Part shown: positions 59,250 to 64,000 of the stretch, one piece after another
Layout: the number at the start of each line of letters is the position of its first letter
Position numbering within the stretch: the stretch's first letter is position 1
Assembly (NCBI GenBank): GCA_963970005.1
Contig: CAXAMN010023673.1
Coordinates: 42,520-106,519 of the forward strand
Length of the DNA stretch: 64,000 nucleotides
Direction of reading: 5' to 3'
Source of the DNA: Durusdinium trenchii
Lineage: Eukaryota; Sar; Dinophyceae; Suessiales; Symbiodiniaceae
Made by a program: the position numbers and the translations under genes
The notes under the pieces: generated by a model
The model's database searches: none
Told to the model about the DNA's origin: nothing
What the model saw: the letters and a program-made list of their open reading frames with translations, nothing else

Positions 59250-59300
59250 CTCTGCATTGCTTCTGCCGGTGACCGACTTTGCTGCACTTGCAGCATTTCG
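59250..59300 (-). mobile_element. CCHC zinc-knuckle relic
   Basis: CCKCSKVGHRQKQC fits the C-x2-C-x4-H-x4-C zinc knuckle of retroelement gag proteins. It lies upstream, not downstream, of the gag-like relic at 58.9 kb on the same strand, so it probably comes from another fragment. A host zinc-knuckle protein is less likely. Confidence 0.4.
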
Positions 59301-60199
59301 TCCGCTTGTGCTCAATTACAGTTCTTCCACTTAAACTCCGCACTGTCTCTTGGACTGTTCCATTGCTGCAACTGTAGAGCTGCAAACCGCCCTTTGTTTT
59401 TTCTGCGCATGGCAAACTTTAAAACAAAAAACCGAAGATTGCAAACCGTCGCCCTATGTTTGAGAAGTTGGAGATGGTGTGTTGGGTCTGCAACCTTGTC
59501 TTTTACTCTTGCGTCCGAGTTTGTTTTTGCAGTTTTCTATGTTTCGTATATTTGCTCTTCAATGCATGTTGTTTGCAGCAGGTTTAGGTGGTGACTTCTG
59601 ATGTGGTATGATGTTGCGCGGGGTTATCACACCGTCTCGATATGTTTTACCGGTTTACTGTTCCACCGAAAGCTTCTCCAGAAATCCATTTCCCACTGAC
59701 AGAGCCCTGACATGCCCTGACAGCAAAACTCACAGCTCAGTTCCGTTTGCAACTATTACAAAGGTTCACAAAGTTCGCGTGGCGTGACGCCAGGTGAACA
59801 CCTACCAGCAGCACACCATTGCGACTGCGCTGTGGCAGGTGACCACCACCCTTTCGAACCCCAAACCACTCATATTTCTCTATGCGTGCACTCATCCATG
59901 TGCAACTCCTCTCTAATTACAAAGAGTCATGATTCAAACGTATTCATCGAAACCTCCTTTGATATCTTTGATGACATCTGGACAAAACACCTGCGCCACC
60001 TTGCGATATGCTGAAGGCTCGAAGTAAAAGATTGGGGCGGAGCACTACGCTTGCCAGGAATTCGGCGCCTCAAGGTCCGTACTGCGGCGTCTACCACGAA
60101 ACAGACTCACATCGCGCAGCCCTGTCAATGCGACTTGCAGCAAGAACACATCCAAAGAGCCATAACGCAGCTTTCGCTTGAGACTTCCTCCGATTTCTG

Positions 60200-60420
60200 A
60201 AAAACGTGCCCCATGTTCAAAAGTCACGACTCACTACACCTGCCACGAAGTCAGAGCGTGCAGGAGACCATGCACCATGTCCAAAGTACTGTGCCTGCCA
60301 CAGCCTCTGTTCATCGACACAAAGCGCTCCGATCTCCTGCGCCTGTCACGAAAAGTCGACTTTGGACCACCAAAGCACGAGGTTTCCCTTGCACCTGCCA
60401 GGCACCACAACGAGATCTCG
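60200..60420. repeat. CCTGCCACG-core repeats, degenerate
   Basis: Four or five spaced copies of CACCTGCCACGAAGTC, GTGCCTGCCACAG and CGCCTGTCACGAAAAGTC, relatives of the arrays at 120-800 and 20.2 kb. Confidence 0.6.
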
Positions 60421-60539
60421 AAGAGCACCCGCTCGGGCCCAGCAAATTCTGCGAGCCTGCGCAGTCGAAATGCACTTCGAAGATCTCGAGGTGAATGTAC
60501 TGTAAATAGCAGCGACTTAGCCACTGGCGATGCGAGCAC

Positions 60540-63500
60540 CTCGATCAGGCACCCGTCCTTAACCATACCATAAGAACCCCTAGTGTTACCACACTGTTTG
60601 GGGAACTGTGTATGGTCTGCCTGCTTTGTCGCTGTCCGTCCTGTTGTCACCAAGAACAAGCACACACCCTTCCGGAACGGTGACAGGTCCAAAGTCATAT
60701 CTTGCTGCCTCCGGAATCAAAGCCAAGCATTCTATTGGGAACACTTGGGAAACTGCCTTCTCACAGCATTGCGTTTCTGTATCCAAGTCTGATTTACTGT
60801 AAGTCCCAAGAAAGCCTCATTGGTGAAGGGCTCATCCTGAGCCTCGCCATTGAGGTACCTGAATCACTGAAGGTCCGAAAACGTAAATGTATAGTATAGT
60901 TTTGATGGACAATGATGGATAGGTAGCCGTGACCTGACCGTGACTGACTGAAATTTGCTGCACGAGCATTGCACAAGATTCAGGGTGCAAGGTTCCACCA
61001 TTCTTGATTTCAACTGTGTCTCCGGCCACGGCCACCTGAACCAAACATCATGAAGGGTTCTACACAGTACATCTGCAATCAGCTGTGTATCCAAGTCTTG
61101 CGAACCTTTCTGTTGACTGATGCAGAACGCCGATGGATTGATAGAATGATACATACATGTTCTGTGCCTTAACGGCCCACACCCTGTCCGCCTAGTGTTG
61201 CACCAGGGGATTGAACCCAGGGCCCACTAGACCATACTCTGACGCATGCATATTATAAACATGCAAGCCCTAGTGGATCACAATTGCAAGTGGTTATCGC
61301 ACAGCCGCCTCACTATATAATGACAAAATGACAAACCTTAAACATGTAGAACGAAACACTCTGGTCCAGTATCTTGCAGATCCATGTTGTTTGCACACCT
61401 TTACCACATGTTACTACCGAATATGCCCACCCTGCTTGAGCCAAAGGCTGTACTGCTAGCTTTGGCCAGGAGGGTGCCTTCTTGGCGCTTGAAACACAAT
61501 TCTCACTGGCTGTTGGAATCTTTTGTTGAATTTGGACATCGTTGACGATAGCTTTGTGGCCAAAGTTTGTTCAACATTGGTAGAACTTGGACATTGTCGT
61601 TTGGCGCTCTATGGGGATTTCTTGAGCTTTGGCTACGGTTTTGAATGCGAATTCTTGCAATTTCTTGACGTAATGAACTTGGTGTCTTGTGGTGGCTTTG
61701 TCAATGTGCAGTGAATTTCCTCAGCGATTTCAAGCAGTCTGCTGTCTTTCTCAGTGATCGTTGTGGTGAAATTCACTTGTGTCAGGTTGCCTTTCTTTTG
61801 ATCTGTACACACTGTACTCTTGGAAGTCTTGTAAAGTCTGCTCCTGCACCAGTCTCAGAACCATCAATCAAAGCCAGGAAGACAGAAACGAGGACAGGGC
61901 TTGTACCCGCTTTGAAAACGAGGGTGCAGCGGAAGAAGGGTTCATCATCATGACTGACACATTCCAGAAATTTCAACCTTATCACAAGATCTGGAGGTGT
62001 GGGCAGCCCTTTGAGTCTGGGCTGAATAGTTGCTGCTGCCCAACAAACATCGGAGTACCACGGACCATAGATTACTGACAAGTTGAGAAGAACAGTGAAA
62101 AACAACAGGCGGCCAGTTGACGAGAAATAGGTATCCAAAGCCCTCGCAACACAAGGGTCCGAGCCGTGCCTGTTGAGGCTTGATGAGCTTCATGGTATGT
62201 CATGTAAACTGTATACTGATGTATACTGATTTATACTGTATGTACAAGGTGAGTGGCCTCTGCAGTTGCTCGGCTGCCGCAGTCACTCGACCAAACCGCA
62301 CTAGGGGTAAGAACGGGTTCCAGGGAAGCAAACGACGTCGCAGGTCTGAGCCCCATGGGATGATGCAACAAGTCCAAGCAGGAGCAAATAGCATGGTATG
62401 ATCAATGATTCACATGAAGTGAGAAGGAGTTGGAGGAACGAATCTCTAGATTGCATGCGTCATGACACCACAGAGATCCATAGACTCACAAGAGTCCAAG
62501 GAGTCCAAGGTAGAGCCTGAAGGTACGTGTGTACAGGATCATATGCCTATGCCGCAATGCCGCGTGCGCATAGTGTTTACAGTAAAGGGTCGATGATCAA
62601 AACCTTCCGATTGATAAAGTTGTAGAGAAAAGGTAAAGATTTGAGAAAATCATCATTGAGATACACTAACATAAGGCTTTGCAAACAGCTGGATTCGGTA
62701 GGCTCTCTCAGAAACTCAGGCAGTTTTGAACAAGCCCTGAAACGCGGAAACGATACCTGGACAATGTCAAACACTTATATAGAAGCAAGAAGGTAGAACC
62801 TGGCGGCCCACTTGTGTGGTTGCACAGAAGCATGCAGTCAATGCTCAGAGTCTTGAAATGAAGAATGATAACAAAACAGCGCCAAAAGGGGAGAATGTAA
62901 ATGAACATGAAAGACTGCATTAAAAGAAAGAGAAAGACAAGCCCTATCCAAGAGCGATGCCAGGAAGCTTGAATGGTGCTGAAGACAAGCAATTATTGAT
63001 GCGGCAAAAATGGCATGTTCTGGCAAAGTTTGAGTATCAGCGCTCACTTAGCACAGGGTCATGTACAATGGACAGCTCAAGGCTCAATCCAAAAAATCTA
63101 TATAACTTGACACCAATCATGACGACACGATTGACGCGCACGATCCAGGGCGATGTTGATAAATTGAAGTTGGAGCCCACGCACAGTTAGGAAAGAGCAA
63201 GGTCCGCATCATTAAAGACTTCGGGAGGTTCGGCATCGGGTCTATTCCACGTCCAGGCGGACGGGAGAATATGATTTGCGCGCTAAGACAAGGCATTGAA
63301 TGTTGAAGCGCTGCCATCCTTTCCTTGTTCTTTATTTGGACGTATGTTCTTCTTTCTTTCCTTTTAATCACAACAATCCGCAGCCAGCATTCAGGTCGAG
63401 GATTGGCTAAGCTGTTCACAATTCTCTTGATCAAAGCATCCCCGGATCTATCACCGCCTCACGGTACTCCAAACCGTCAAGCGCACTGACCAACCAAAGT

Positions 63501-63775
63501 TACGTGCAGACCTAAACCATGACTTCTAGTCACACTATTCCTGGTGGCTATATTTTTGTTGCTTCCAAACACACTGAGGCGCCAACCAACGACGTCATTA
63601 AATCTGGGTGGTGGGTTGAATACCACCACATCCCTGCGTTGGTATTCCCGCCTTGGTGTTTCTTCAAGTTTGTCTGCTGTCCAAATTCCCACATAATGTC
63701 TACATCTCTTTTTCAGTTGTTTCAAATGGGCCCTTGACCAACGCTTTGAAATTTTGTCCACGGTCAGCTGATCAC
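60540..63775 (-). CDS. Signal peptidase I (S26), first exon beyond window
   Basis: Membrane serine-lysine peptidase that removes signal or thylakoid-transit peptides. Exons in phase: 63775-63743 (GDQLTVDKISK, just after the serine box), 63673-63587 (REYQRRDVVVFNPPPRFNDV), 61035-60989 (VAVAGDTVEIKNGGT, box D), 60858-60798 (YLNGEAQDEPFTNEAFLGLT) and 60708-60625 (YDFGPVTVPEGCVLVLGDNR, box E GDNR). A last exon near 60593-60540 (SYGMVKDGCLIE) is likely but its join is unresolved. Donors are GT (63742, 63586, 60797) and GC (60988, 60624). The exon with the catalytic lysine (KR before VAVAGD) was not found between 63586 and 61036, and the catalytic serine exon must lie right of 63.8 kb, probably off the window. 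Organelle or ER location cannot be told. Confidence 0.85.
60577..60603. repeat. Variant of the CCCCTA...TTTGGGG dyad
   Basis: The arms CCCCTAGTGT and ACACTGTTTGGGG are related to those at 1627 and 4366, but the inner stem has changed on both sides (AGT/ACT to GTGT/ACAC). It overlaps the unresolved last exon of the signal peptidase gene. Confidence 0.5.
61036..63586. other. Intronic region of the signal peptidase gene
   Basis: Should hold one small exon with the lysine motif. Also contains a tRNA-like B-box segment on the minus strand near 61165-61245. No other gene is recognised. Confidence 0.5.
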
Positions 63776-64000
63776 CTGAGGTTGAAGTTGCAATGTTGTG
63801 ACATGAAGTTGAAATGTAGAAAAACATTGCCTTCTTCGGTATTTCCGCTCACTCAAATCACTGCGATCTCGTTTGAACACATTTGACCTACGCCCTTTGA
63901 AACATACGTGGCCAACAAAGCATACTTTCTCAATGGATCCACCTGATGCAACAAAATGCAACAAGTGCACATTCCAGTTTCTACAACAGGAGGAGAACGT

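Noticed and set aside
1-64000. CRISPR arrays, operons, ribosome binding sites, bacterial promoters
   Set aside because: The window is eukaryotic; none of the tandem arrays has the repeat-spacer regularity of CRISPR.

Overview
The window looks like nuclear DNA of a dinoflagellate, most likely from the Symbiodiniaceae or a close relative. Four things support this. (1) A Ty1/copia fossil carries the integrase-end signature (RGYSPVQWVLG, GDLCYYCRDGPGG) that I know from Symbiodiniaceae genomes. (2) Introns whose exons can be joined by protein homology use GC and GA donors as well as GT, and nearly all acceptors read AG|G. (3) Every host-type gene I could reconstruct lies on the minus strand, as in a one-way dinoflagellate gene array. 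(4) Genes are split into 33-370 base exons in a sea of minisatellites, microsatellites and dead elements. There is a 10-base N gap at 25096-25105. Exon joins below were read by eye from splice signals, phase and remembered family alignments; no search was run.

Layout. 1-4.4 kb: a minisatellite built on a GCCTGCCACG core, a minus-strand copia fragment, then a plus-strand copia fossil sandwiched between two arrays of a different ~66-base minisatellite. 5.3-5.75 kb: a 141-base tandem repeat. 6.6-17.7 kb: five minus-strand genes or gene pieces of uncharacterised dinoflagellate multi-copy families: a transposase-like gene carrying one in-frame stop, a lysine/acid-rich two-exon gene, a WVLEQP-motif gene fragment, the 3' end of an HGYT-module gene, and a four-exon gene. 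20-25.2 kb: minisatellites, GATA repeats and about 1 kb of (GTA)n. 25.5-26.9 kb: a weak OPR-like gene.

27.3-36.6 kb: a glutaminyl-peptide cyclotransferase gene whose 3' exons are separated by 51-146 base introns but whose 5' exon lies 8.4 kb away; a 270-base foldback element sits in that gap. 37.3-38.5 kb: a broken coiled-coil ORF, perhaps from a LINE. 42.4-46.0 kb: an alpha/beta-hydrolase (esterase) gene. 46.9-48.8 kb: two ~330-base direct repeats around a broken reverse-transcriptase relic. 48.8-56.5 kb: no recognised gene. 56.55-57.42 kb: an 865-base nested foldback with perfect 19-base terminal inverted repeats. 57.9-59.3 kb: gag-like and zinc-knuckle relics. 60.5-63.8 kb: a signal peptidase I gene whose serine-bearing first exon must lie beyond the right edge.

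The three named enzymes are ordinary housekeeping or secretory-pathway functions; no operon-like functional link between them is visible. The most novel part is the 6.6-17.7 kb run of uncharacterised families in one orientation.
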